Below, piece after piece: positions 56,495 to 63,839 of a stretch of 64,000 bases of DNA; position 1 is the first letter of the stretch, and each line of letters opens with the position of its first letter. Below the pieces are notes generated by a model. That model worked only from the letters and a program-made list of their open reading frames with translations. It had not been told where the DNA came from and did not search any database. Source of the stretch: Actinoplanes solisilvae (lineage in GTDB: Bacteria > Actinomycetota > Actinomycetes > Mycobacteriales > Micromonosporaceae); NCBI RefSeq assembly GCF_003999975.1, contig NZ_RJAC01000001.1:372001-436000 (forward strand), given 5' to 3'. The position numbers and the translations under genes were made by a program.

Positions 56495-58159
56495 CTACAT
56501 CCTTTCGGGCGCCGAGACGCCGAGCAGGCCCAACCCGTTGACAATCACCTGACGAGTGGCGTCGTTGAGCCACAGCCGGGCGCGATGGGTGTCGGTGACC
56601 TTCTCGTCGCCCTGCGGCGTCACCCGGCAGTTGTCGTAGAACCGGTGGTAGGCGCCGGCCAGGTCCTCCAGATAGCGCGCGACGTGGTGCGGCTCGCGCA
56701 GCTCGGCCGACCGGACAACCACGTCAGGGAACTCGCCGAGCGCCTTGAGCAGGTCGTTCTCCTTCTCATGGCTGAGCAGCTCAGGGTGGAAGCTCGCGGG
56801 ATCGCCCCGGACCACGCCGAGCTCGGCGGCCTGCCGGGCCACCCCCGCCGTACGGGCGGCGCAGTACTGCACGTAGTAGACCTTGTTGTCCTTGGTCGCC
56901 CGCGTCCATTCCTCGATGTCGATGTCGATCGGGGAGTCCGAGGAAAACCGGGCAAGCGCGTACCGCGTTGCGTCGACCCCGATCGCCTCGACGATGTCCT
57001 CGAGGGTGACCACCGTGCCGGCCCGCTTGCTCATCCGCACGGGCTGGCCGTCGCGCACCAGGTTGACCAGCTGGCCGATCAGAATCTCGAGGTTCACCTT
57101 CGGGTCGTCGCCGAAGCAGGCCGCCATCGCCTTCATACGGCCGATGTAGCCGTGGTGGTCGGCGCCCAACATGATCACGATCCGGTCGAAGCCGCGCCGG
57201 CGCTTGTTCAGGTAGTAAGCGCAGTCGGCGGCGAAGTAGGTCCAGTCACCGTCGGACTTGCGCAGCACCCGGTCTTTGTCGTCGCCGAACTCGGTCGTCC
57301 GCAGCCAGGTCGCGCCGTCGGCCTCGAAGATGTGGCCCTGCTCGCGCAGCCGCTCGAGCGCCTGGTCGAGCGCGCCGCTCTCGTGCAGGTCCTTCTCGTT
57401 GAAGTAGGTGTCGAAGTGCACGCCGAACTCGGTCAGCGACTGCTTGATCTCGGCGAACATGAGGTCGACGCCGACCCGCCGGAACGTCTCGAGCTGCTCG
57501 GCCTCGCCGAGCTTCAGCACGTCGGGGGCCGCGGCGACGACCGCGGCGGCGATCTCGGCGATGTAGGCGCCACCGTAACCGTCCTCGGGGGCGGGTTCGC
57601 CCTTCGCGCCGGCCAGCAGCGACTTCGCAAACCGGTCGATCTGGGACCCGGCGTCGTTGAAGTAGTACTCCGTGCCGACCGTGGCGCCGGCCGCCCGCAG
57701 CAGGCGGGACAGCGCGTCACCGACCGCGGCCCACCGCACGCCGCCGATGTGCACCGGGCCCGTCGGGTTGGCCGAGACGAACTCGAGGTTGATCCGCTCG
57801 CCCGCCAGCTCTTCGGTGTGCCCGTACGCCTCGCCGGCCTGCACGATGTCACGCGCCAGCACGCCCGCCGCGGCCGCGTCGAGCCGAATGTTCAGGAAGC
57901 CCGGACCGGCGATCTCGACCGACTTGATGCCCGGCTGCCGGCTCAGCTCCTCGGCGAGGGCCGCGGCCAGCTCGCGCGGTGCCACGCCCGCCTTCTTACC
58001 GAGCTGTAGCGCCAGCGTGGACGCGTAGTCACCGTGCTCGGGGTTGCGGGGGCGCTCCATCGTCGTCGTCTCGGGCAGGGCCGACACGTCGAGCCCGCGG
58101 GTCTCGAACACGGCACGAGCGGCTGAGAGAACGGTGGCAGCAAGCTTGGCGGGAGTCAC
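56495..58159 (-). CDS. argS: Arginyl-tRNA synthetase
   Basis: A 554-residue class I synthetase. HIGH motif VHIGGVR, KMSKS-like VRMSKRAGT, an N-terminal Add-1 domain and the DALR anticodon-binding domain at the C terminus ([18 protein letters not shown]). The GTG start is placed 6 nt after a TAGCAT -10 box, implying a leaderless transcript for the whole argS-lysA-hom-thrC run. Confidence 0.96.
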   Translation of the reverse strand: MTPAKLAATVLSAARAVFETRGLDVSALPETTTMERPRNPEHGDYASTLALQLGKKAGVAPRELAAALAEELSRQPGIKSVEIAGPGFLNIRLDAAAAGVLARDIVQAGEAYGHTEELAGERINLEFVSANPTGPVHIGGVRWAAVGDALSRLLRAAGATVGTEYYFNDAGSQIDRFAKSLLAGAKGEPAPEDGYGGAYIAEIAAAVVAAAPDVLKLGEAEQLETFRRVGVDLMFAEIKQSLTEFGVHFDTYFNEKDLHESGALDQALERLREQGHIFEADGATWLRTTEFGDDKDRVLRKSDGDWTYFAADCAYYLNKRRRGFDRIVIMLGADHHGYIGRMKAMAACFGDDPKVNLEILIGQLVNLVRDGQPVRMSKRAGTVVTLEDIVEAIGVDATRYALARFSSDSPIDIDIEEWTRATKDNKVYYVQYCAARTAGVARQAAELGVVRGDPASFHPELLSHEKENDLLKALGEFPDVVVRSAELREPHHVARYLEDLAGAYHRFYDNCRVTPQGDEKVTDTHRARLWLNDATRQVIVNGLGLLGVSAPERM

Positions 58160-58165
58160 CCAACC

Positions 58166-58171
58166 ATGCTA
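58166..58171 (-). promoter_or_regulatory. Leaderless promoter -10 of argS (TAGCAT)
   Basis: On the minus strand TAGCAT ends 6 nt before the argS GTG at 58159. It overlaps the back-to-back promoter of the DUF3105 gene. Confidence 0.55.
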
Positions 58172-58178
58172 TCGGGGG

Positions 58179-58184
58179 TAGACT
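58179..58184 (+). promoter_or_regulatory. Promoter -10 of the DUF3105 gene (TAGACT)
   Basis: TAGACT on the plus strand would start RNA near 58191, leaving a leader of about 55 nt before the ATG at 58246. Confidence 0.4.
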
Positions 58185-58245
58185 TCACCGCTCGGCGGCC
58201 ACCCGAGCCCCGCCCTCCCTCTCCAGCGAGAATCGACGAGGCACG

Positions 58246-59064
58246 ATGAGTATGAGCACGCCGGGTCCCGAACGGGTCCCGTCCTCCGTCAAGGTCGGCA
58301 AGACCACCGGTCAGGGCAAGCCGCCCACCGGCGGCTCCCGCCCCGGCGCGCCGGGAAAGAAGCCCGCAGGCAAGGGCCCGGCCGGCAAGGGCGGAGGCAA
58401 GGGCCGCAAGCCGATCACTCCGGTCAAGGCGTCCGGCGGCCGCAACTGGGGCCCCATCGCGGTGGCCGGTGCTGTCATCGCGGTCGCCGCCGTCATCATC
58501 GGCGTCGGCGTCGTCTACGCCGTCCAGGGCTCCCGCGGCTGGGAAGACAAGGTCGCCGACATCCAGGGCGTGGTCAACTACCGCGCCCAGAACAACGCGG
58601 CGATCATGGCCCAGGACCACAAGCAGGGCCCGCTGCAATACGTGACCAGCCCGCCCGTCGGCGGCGCCCACAACAGCGCCTGGCAGAACTGCATGGGCGA
58701 CGTCTACGACCAGCCCATCGCCAACGAGCACGCGGTGCACAGCCTCGAGCACGGCGCCGTCTGGGTCACCTACAAGCAGGGCCTCGCCGCCGACCAGGTC
58801 GAAGTGCTCAAGCAGAAGGTCCAGGGCAAGGAATACATGCTCATGTCGCCCTACGCCGGGCTCGACAAGAACGTGTCCGTCCAGGTCTGGGGCTACCAGC
58901 TCAAGACCGACGACGTGAACGACTCCCGCATCGACCAGTTCATCAAGGACACCCGTCTGGTTGCGACGCTCGAACCCAACGCGGCCTGCTCCAGCGGCAA
59001 CACCACCACCGGCCCGGTCCAGGCGGCCGGCGCGACCCCCGGCATGACAGGCACCGGAAGCTGA
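58246..59064 (+). CDS. DUF3105 membrane-anchored protein
   Basis: A 272-residue protein. Residues 1-68 are Gly/Lys/Pro-rich and basic, one transmembrane helix follows (about 72-95), then an external DUF3105 domain with PPVGGAHNSAWQNCMGDVYDQPIANEHAVHSLEHG (quoted only in part: key residues are the His/Cys of HNSAWQNC and HSLEH). The conserved His/Cys/Glu suggest metal binding. It is coupled to the following DUF305 gene (TGATG), a pairing frequent in actinobacteria and often linked to copper or redox chemistry, though unproved. Confidence 0.8.
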   Translation: MSMSTPGPERVPSSVKVGKTTGQGKPPTGGSRPGAPGKKPAGKGPAGKGGGKGRKPITPVKASGGRNWGPIAVAGAVIAVAAVIIGVGVVYAVQGSRGWEDKVADIQGVVNYRAQNNAAIMAQDHKQGPLQYVTSPPVGGAHNSAWQNCMGDVYDQPIANEHAVHSLEHGAVWVTYKQGLAADQVEVLKQKVQGKEYMLMSPYAGLDKNVSVQVWGYQLKTDDVNDSRIDQFIKDTRLVATLEPNAACSSGNTTTGPVQAAGATPGMTGTGS

Positions 59065-59726
59065 TGCCCATCTCCACCGACCCGGGAGCGGCGGCTCCGG
59101 TCGCCGCCCCGGCCGGTGACACCACGGCCCGGCGCGGCCAGCCCTGGCTCGCCGTCGCCGCCCTGGTGCTCGGCCTCGTCCTCGGCGTGGCCGCCGGCCT
59201 GCTCATCCCGCGCCTCACCCACCCCGGCGACAACTCCGTCGAAGCCGGCTTCCTGCGCGACATGTCGACCCACCACGCCCAAGCCGTCGAAATGTCGATG
59301 ATCGCCCACGCCAACTCGGCGAACCCGCGCATCGTCACCCTGGCAGGCGACATCGCCCTCACCCAGCACGGCCAGATCGGCTACATGCAGGCCTGGCTAC
59401 GCGACTGGAACCTGAGCCCCACCGGCTCCCAGCCCCCAATGGCCTGGATGCCCGACTCGGCCGGCTCAGTCGTCAACGGCCTCATGCCCGGCATGGCCAC
59501 CCCCGAACAACTGGCCACCCTGCGCAAAGCCACCGGCAACGACCTCGACGTCCAGTTCCTCACCCTGATGAGGGCCCACCACCTGGGCGGCATCCACATG
59601 GCCCAAGAAGCCCTCGACCGCACCGACGACAAAAACATCGACTGGCTCGCCGCAACGATGGTCCGAGGCCAACAGAGCGAACTAGGCCTGATCGACTCCA
59701 TGCTCAAAGAACTCCGGCCCGCGTGA
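59064..59726 (+). CDS. DUF305 membrane-anchored protein
   Basis: A 220-residue protein with one N-terminal transmembrane helix (about 28-50) and an external DUF305 four-helix, ferritin-like domain. Paired motifs are DMSTHHAQAVEMS and LMRAHHLGGIHMA with conserved His/Met, suggesting metal (perhaps copper) binding. It overlaps the DUF3105 stop by one base. A terminator follows directly. Confidence 0.85.
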   Translation: MPISTDPGAAAPVAAPAGDTTARRGQPWLAVAALVLGLVLGVAAGLLIPRLTHPGDNSVEAGFLRDMSTHHAQAVEMSMIAHANSANPRIVTLAGDIALTQHGQIGYMQAWLRDWNLSPTGSQPPMAWMPDSAGSVVNGLMPGMATPEQLATLRKATGNDLDVQFLTLMRAHHLGGIHMAQEALDRTDDKNIDWLAATMVRGQQSELGLIDSMLKELRPA

Positions 59727-59727
59727 C

Positions 59728-59757
59728 CGCTTGCCAACCGATACCGGTTGGCGAGCG
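59728..59757 (+). terminator. Terminator after the DUF305 gene
   Basis: CGCTTGCCAACCG pairs with CGGTTGGCGAGCG (13 bp, one U-G pair) around loop ATAC, 1 bp after the stop codon. No U-run follows. Its 3' half contains the possible -35 box of the tRNA gene. Confidence 0.65.
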
Positions 59758-59778
59758 CCGTCGGCGTCCTGCTAGGCT
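59748..59778 (+). promoter_or_regulatory. tRNA-Arg promoter
   Basis: TTGGCG (59748-59753) and TAGGCT (59773-59778) are spaced by 19 bp and lie 13 bp before the tRNA 5' end. Confidence 0.45.
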
Positions 59779-59791
59779 CTGAAACCACTGA

Positions 59792-59863
59792 GCCCCCGTA
59801 GCTCAGGGGATAGAGCGTCGCCCTCCGGAGGCGAAAGCGCAGGTTCGAATCCTGCCGGGGGCA
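59792..59863 (+). tRNA. tRNA-Arg (anticodon CCG)
   Basis: A full cloverleaf: acceptor GCCCCCG/CGGGGGC with discriminator A, D-arm GCTC/GAGC, anticodon stem TCGCC/GGCGA with loop CTCCGGA (anticodon CCG at 59825-59827), and T-arm GCAGG-TTCGAAT-CCTGC. It reads CGG codons. CCA is not encoded. The 3' side borders a truncated recD2 and the SipW module, so it is a candidate integration site. Confidence 0.95.
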
Positions 59864-59875
59864 CACTGAACTTAC

Positions 59876-59936
59876 CTGGGGCCCGAGCCCCAGACCCCAC
59901 ACCGTTGGGGCAAAGCCCCGGATCCCCAATCGGTGT
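59876..59936 (+). terminator. Tandem hairpins downstream of tRNA-Arg
   Basis: CTGGGGC-CCGA-GCCCCAG (59876-59893) is followed by a longer hairpin, ACACCGTTGGGG pairing with CCCCAA-T-CGGTGT (59899-59936, one bulged T). They probably end and process the tRNA transcript. From 59937 to 60067 I see no gene. Confidence 0.6.
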
Positions 59937-60067
59937 CGTCGCTGGTCATCTCCATAGCCCAGCACCTTGATTCAGCTTTACTAGCCGAAGCCACGTTGGC
60001 ACTGCTGCTCCGGAATGGGCATTACCGGCCTACGTCCTGCTCGAGGCGCCGGGGCAGGATAGGCGTC

Positions 60068-60361
60068 GTGGCGGCGGGTGTTTCGTCCCGGCCGGCACCG
60101 CAGGTCCTGGAAGCGGTGCTGGAACGGTTGACATATGTGAACGAGGAGACCGGCTACACGGTGGCCCGGGTGGCGACCGTCCGAGGATCGGACCTGATGA
60201 CCGTGGTCGGGGCGTTGCTGGGTGCGCAGCCCGGCGAGAGTCTGCGAATGCGAGGCTGGTGGTCCTCGCACGCGCAGTACGGGCGCCAGTTCGAGGTGAT
60301 GTCCTGCAGCACCGTGCTGCCGGCCACGATCCAAGGCATAATTGCCACGAATACACCCTAA
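60068..60361 (+). pseudogene. 5' fragment of a RecD2-type helicase
   Basis: About 97 residues from a GTG match the N-terminal OB domain of RecD2/TraA-family helicases: LERLTYVNEETGYTVARV, then VGALLGAQPGESLRMRG, then the YGRQFEV and LPATIQGI segments. Homologues continue into a helicase of 700 or more residues, but here the reading frame ends six residues after QGI (IATNTP, stop). The rest of the gene is missing and the following bases are less GC-rich. This is a remnant, cut by rearrangement or insertion next to the tRNA. Confidence 0.75.
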
Positions 60362-60414
60362 ATCGCCGCAAAGCAACACCAACCGGCTTCACCGAAAACA
60401 GCGCGGAACGCAAT

Positions 60415-62505
60415 TCACGGGGATTCGGGCTCGGTGTTGCCGGCGAACCACGCCACGTGGGCCAGCGCCGTGGCCCTTGCCGCGACCAGGGCGACCTCGG
60501 CGTGCTCGATCAGCGTGGCGGCGTCCTGGTCGGCGTCGGACTGCGCGATACCCAGGCTCGCCTGCACGCTGATCGGACGGCCGTCAATCGACATGGCCTC
60601 GTTGACGATGCGCAGAATGCGTTTGGCGATGCCGTCGACAGCGGCGCGTCCGACATGTTCGAACAGGATCCCGAAGTTGTCGGCCTCCAGCCGGGCAACC
60701 AGATCGCGGGGGCGCACCGCCCGCCGCAGCCGCTCGGCGACCTCGATCAGCACCGCGTCACCGATCGCTGACCCGTGCTCGTCGTTGACAGCGGTGAACC
60801 CGTCCAGGTCCATGAGCATCAGGCATAGCCGGGTGCCGCCGGTCGTGTCGATCGCAAACCGGACCTCCTCCTGAAACAGCGACCCGTTGGCCAGGTCGGT
60901 CAGATCGTCCTTGGCCTCGGGCATGGACAGCTCCCAATGGGACGGGTCGGGTGCGTCCTTGCCGGCCCGAGCAACCACCGGTTGAGCCGTCGGCGCGGCC
61001 ACCGTGGTGCTCGGCTCCGGCCAGGTGTCACCCCCGGAGCCGGTGGCGTACCAGTAGGTGGACGATTCGTCCTGCACCGAGAACATGGTGGAGTCCTCGG
61101 TGCGCCAGTGCGTGATGAGCAGGCTGTACCGCTCGGCCAGGCGGACCAGCGTGCGGAACTCGGTGACCCGCACGACCTGACGGGCGGCCGGGGGCGCTGT
61201 CGGCGTCACCTCGACCAGCAACGGACGGTAGCGCCGCCGGATGTCCTCCTCCTCGGCGACCGGGCGGTAGCGCCAGGCGGCGACCAGGAAGCCGATGGCC
61301 AGCAGGGAGCCCAGCAGCAGCGCGGCCGAGACGGCGCGGGCGGTGGAGACCCGGACGAGATCGCGGCCGCCGACGCCAAGGCTCTGCACGGCGACGATGC
61401 GGGCTGGCTTCGGGGCGGGGTCCGTCACGACGAGGCTGCCGTCGGCGACGGTCAGCACTGCCGGGGTGAGCTTGAGTTTCAGCGTGGGGGTGAACGGCGT
61501 CCCGGTCGCGGTGGCAACGCGCGCCACAACGGCCACCTCCACCTCGCCCGCGCCCATCCCGGCCGCCGCGGCGCCGGTGTCGGCCCGCGCCTGGAGTGCG
61601 TCCAGGTCCAGGTGCACGGTGCCGGTGTCGGCGGTGCCGGAGAAGGATCGTTCGGGGGAGAGCGGGACGGTGGAATGCCAGCCGCCGGCGTTGGACAGCC
61701 GGGCTTCCACGGAGATCTGGCCGGGTGGCCCGGTGTAGGCGTAGGTGACCGCGACGTCGTTGGCCACCGTGCGGAACACCGGCTCCGGCGAGGTGATGAC
61801 GGTGCCGTCGTAGGCCGGTGTGGGTGCGACCGTGGTCGCGTAGGAGAAGGTCACCGCGCGGGCCGGCGGCTGCGGCGCGGGCATGGACAGCGACGGCGGC
61901 CGGGTCCACGCCGCAACGCCGAGCACGGCACCGGGCAGGCCGAGGGCGGCAAGAAGGAGCGCGGTGACGCGCAGCCGCGGCGAGCGCAGGGCGGCCAGGA
62001 CCGCCGTCATGCCTGGCGCCGCGGGCGGCTCGATGTTCGTGCCGGCCATGCGTAGCCTCCGTCGTCTGCGGCGCCGCACGGCGGTGCCGGAGCCCAGCAC
62101 CAACATGAACGCAGCGCCGGCGAGCACCGGCGGGCTGGTCAGCCGCCGCAGCCAGATGCCGCCGGCCGGGATGTGCAGGACGGCGCGCCCCAACAGATCC
62201 GCCGCCGTCGGGCGCCCGGGATCGGTGGACTGGTTGTTGTCGCCCTTGGTGGTGAATCCGGCCCCATCACCGCCGATGATGCGGTGCAGGATGGTGACGC
62301 CCCCGCCGTGGTAGGCCACGATCTGACCACGATGGTACGAGGACGAGCGCGCCACGACCACGAGGTCACCGGCGTGGTAGACGGGCTGCATGCTGACGCC
62401 GTTGGTGACGACGTAGGAGATCCGGTGGGTCAGTGCGGCCCAGCCGCCGAGGACCATGGCCCCGACCAGGACCACGGTCACCACCAGCCACAGTCTGCGG
62501 CGCAT
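60415..62505 (-). CDS. SipW-type signal peptidase - DUF5305 - degenerate GGDEF fusion
   Basis: A 696-residue protein (ATG 62505, GGGGTGGG before it) with four transmembrane helices (about 5-24, 124-141, 178-200 and 392-411). Outside loop 1 is a signal peptidase I of the SipW/ER type: Ser38 in GVSMQPVY, His74 in ILHRIIG (His replaces the bacterial Lys) and Asp89 in KGDNN. Outside loop 2 (about 205-390) looks like DUF5305. The cytoplasmic C-terminal part (about 528-690) is a GGDEF domain: MDLDGF and GDAVLIEVAERLRRAVRP are kept, but GGDEF is EADNF (607-611). The I-site RPRD (598-601) is intact. It probably matures the protein encoded just upstream and senses c-di-GMP. Confidence 0.85.
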   Translation of the reverse strand: MRRRLWLVVTVVLVGAMVLGGWAALTHRISYVVTNGVSMQPVYHAGDLVVVARSSSYHRGQIVAYHGGGVTILHRIIGGDGAGFTTKGDNNQSTDPGRPTAADLLGRAVLHIPAGGIWLRRLTSPPVLAGAAFMLVLGSGTAVRRRRRRRLRMAGTNIEPPAAPGMTAVLAALRSPRLRVTALLLAALGLPGAVLGVAAWTRPPSLSMPAPQPPARAVTFSYATTVAPTPAYDGTVITSPEPVFRTVANDVAVTYAYTGPPGQISVEARLSNAGGWHSTVPLSPERSFSGTADTGTVHLDLDALQARADTGAAAAGMGAGEVEVAVVARVATATGTPFTPTLKLKLTPAVLTVADGSLVVTDPAPKPARIVAVQSLGVGGRDLVRVSTARAVSAALLLGSLLAIGFLVAAWRYRPVAEEEDIRRRYRPLLVEVTPTAPPAARQVVRVTEFRTLVRLAERYSLLITHWRTEDSTMFSVQDESSTYWYATGSGGDTWPEPSTTVAAPTAQPVVARAGKDAPDPSHWELSMPEAKDDLTDLANGSLFQEEVRFAIDTTGGTRLCLMLMDLDGFTAVNDEHGSAIGDAVLIEVAERLRRAVRPRDLVARLEADNFGILFEHVGRAAVDGIAKRILRIVNEAMSIDGRPISVQASLGIAQSDADQDAATLIEHAEVALVAARATALAHVAWFAGNTEPESP

Positions 62506-62539
62506 GCCCACCCCAGGCCGACGCTACCAAAGCCCAGAT

Positions 62540-62568
62540 GCCGGCCCGCCCCGAAAGGGCGAACCGGC
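62540..62568 (-). terminator. Hairpin between substrate and peptidase genes
   Basis: GCCGG (62540-62544) pairs with CCGGC (62564-62568) and an inner GCCC with GGGC. No U-run follows. It could limit read-through so that the small secreted protein is made in excess of the peptidase. Confidence 0.5.
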
Positions 62569-62594
62569 ACCAGAGTGATGTGCGTCAGGAACCG

Positions 62595-62987
62595 TCAGCT
62601 GGAGATCACGATGCTGATCGATGCCAGGGTGGCGGTCGGGGTTGTCAGACCGAAGCTGTAAATATCATCACTGCTGGTCGGGGCGTTTAGTGGGGCTGCA
62701 AGCGACACGGGAGCAGTGAGATCATCGTTGAGTGTGACGATGGCACCGGCCTGGAGCGGGTCCACGAACGTCACGGTGACGTTGTCGACCAAACCACCCG
62801 TGGTGCCGTAGACGATGGATTCCACGGTGGCACCGGTAACGGTCTGTTCCACTGAGCCGACGCCGACGACCTGCGAGCTGCTAACGACGCCCAGATCTAC
62901 GCCGGACGCGGTGAAAGCGGTGCCGCCGGCGGCGACCATGCCGGCCACGGCCAGTGATCCGAGAAGCTTGATCGATAGGAGGTTCAT
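62595..62987 (-). CDS. Small secreted protein, likely SipW-type substrate
   Basis: A 130-residue protein with the N terminus SIKLLGSLAVAGMVAAGGTAFTASG: a long hydrophobic segment ending in GG-AFTASG, like proteins cleaved by SipW peptidases (TasA/camelysin type). The mature part (about 100 residues) is Val/Thr/Ser-rich and predicted all-beta (VEQTVTGATVESIVYG, VDNVTVTFVDPLQAGAIVTL) with no Cys. A c-di-GMP riboswitch lies in the leader, and the SipW-like peptidase gene follows after 89 bp. I infer a fibre or surface protein. There is no direct homology to TasA that I can see. Confidence 0.7.
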   Translation of the reverse strand: MNLLSIKLLGSLAVAGMVAAGGTAFTASGVDLGVVSSSQVVGVGSVEQTVTGATVESIVYGTTGGLVDNVTVTFVDPLQAGAIVTLNDDLTAPVSLAAPLNAPTSSDDIYSFGLTTPTATLASISIVISS

Positions 62988-63002
62988 GGGTTTCTGCTCT
63001 CT

Positions 63003-63072
63003 TTCGGCAGTCCGGCTGACCTGACGGTCCCGTGACTTTGCGTCCCCGGCTTGCACCGGGTTTGCCTTTCTC
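63003..63072 (-). promoter_or_regulatory. Cyclic di-GMP-I (GEMM) riboswitch
   Basis: Read on the minus strand the leader contains AAAGGCAAACC, a hairpin CCGGT-GCAA-GCCGG (GNRA tetraloop), GGGGACGCAAAG, TCACGGGACC, then the second hairpin GGTCAG-CCGGA-CTGCC and GA. These are the conserved elements of the c-di-GMP-I aptamer in the right order and spacing. The last helix ends 18 nt before the ATG of the small secreted protein, next to its AAAGAGAG Shine-Dalgarno, so control of translation or of early termination is likely. Confidence 0.9.
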
Positions 63073-63224
63073 GGTAGACCCGACCGCCCCGTTGGCCCGC
63101 TGGCCAGATGAACGCCGGTCTCTGTACAACGCATAATCTGCGCCTCACCGGTAGCGGTGCGGGTGCCCGCTCTGGTGCAACCGGGTTGCGACCGACCGAG
63201 CCCGTCCGCCGACGCGCTCACCTC

Positions 63225-63368
63225 ATGGCGATTCGCCAAGCCCTGTTGGAGGCGGCCTTGCGCCGCGAGCGGCTGGCCGAGATGAAGCGCGCGTTCCTGC
63301 GTCGGCCTATGTCGGAGCCGGATGGGGCCAACCTCGCTGACGACATCGTTCGCGAGCGCGAGGGTTAA
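63225..63368 (+). CDS. VapB-like antitoxin, probably 5'-shortened
   Basis: About 47 residues: AIRQALLEAALRRERLAEMKRAFLRRP, the second helix and tail usual for ribbon-helix-helix antitoxins. The first beta strand and helix (normally some 25 residues ending SRSEAIRQAL) are not found upstream in this frame, nor clearly in the others. The Met chosen may be internal to a damaged gene. It ends 5 bp before the PIN toxin gene. Confidence 0.5.
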   Translation: MAIRQALLEAALRRERLAEMKRAFLRRPMSEPDGANLADDIVREREG

Positions 63369-63373
63369 GCGCA

Positions 63374-63790
63374 GTGATCTATTTGGACTCGGCGGCTGCG
63401 GTCAAGCTCGTTCATGCGGAAGCCGGCTCCGCTGCCCTGCGGGACTTCCTGGTGGAGCGTTCGGCGATCGAGTGGGTCAGCTCGAGTCTCGTGGAGATCG
63501 AGACGTACCGCGCGTTGGTGCGAGCCACCGTGCCCGCTGACATGCCCGCGGTTATCGATCAGTTTCATGCGTTGCTTGATCTCATCGTCCGGGTCGAGAT
63601 CGATTCCAGGATTCGCATCCTCGCCCAGACGGTCGCCCCACCTACCGTGCGCAGTCTGGACGCCATCCATCTGGCCACCGGGCTGCGCCTCCGAGGTCGG
63701 AATCGGCTGACCTCGTTCGTGACCTATGACAGACGGCTGGCCGAGGCGGCCTCAGGCGCCGGCCTTGTCGTCGACATGCCTACCGGCTGA
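63374..63790 (+). CDS. vapC: PIN-domain ribonuclease toxin (VapC family)
   Basis: A 138-residue PIN nuclease with all four acidic positions: Asp5 (YLDSAAAVK), Glu41 or Glu43 (LVEIETYRA), Asp96 (SLDAIHLA) and Asp119 (TYDRRL). Such toxins cut tRNA or rRNA and are held inactive by the partner antitoxin, which here looks shortened. GTG start. A bidirectional hairpin follows. Confidence 0.88.
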   Translation: MIYLDSAAAVKLVHAEAGSAALRDFLVERSAIEWVSSSLVEIETYRALVRATVPADMPAVIDQFHALLDLIVRVEIDSRIRILAQTVAPPTVRSLDAIHLATGLRLRGRNRLTSFVTYDRRLAEAASGAGLVVDMPTG

Positions 63791-63809
63791 CTCGGCGGAC
63801 CGCTCAACG

Positions 63810-63831
63810 CCAGGCGGCCGAAGCCGCCTGG
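63810..63831. terminator. Bidirectional terminator
   Basis: CCAGGCGGC pairs perfectly with GCCGCCTGG around CGAA. It lies between the convergent vapC and the gene entering from the right edge. Confidence 0.7.
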
Positions 63832-63839
63832 CGGGAAGG

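Noticed and set aside
62506..62594. Second c-di-GMP aptamer before the peptidase gene
   Set aside because: The gap has only a simple hairpin and none of the GGCAAACC or GACGCAAAG elements.
59792..63790. Complete integrative element with attL/attR at tRNA-Arg
   Set aside because: I found no integrase and no second copy of the tRNA 3' end within the window, so only a scar is claimed.
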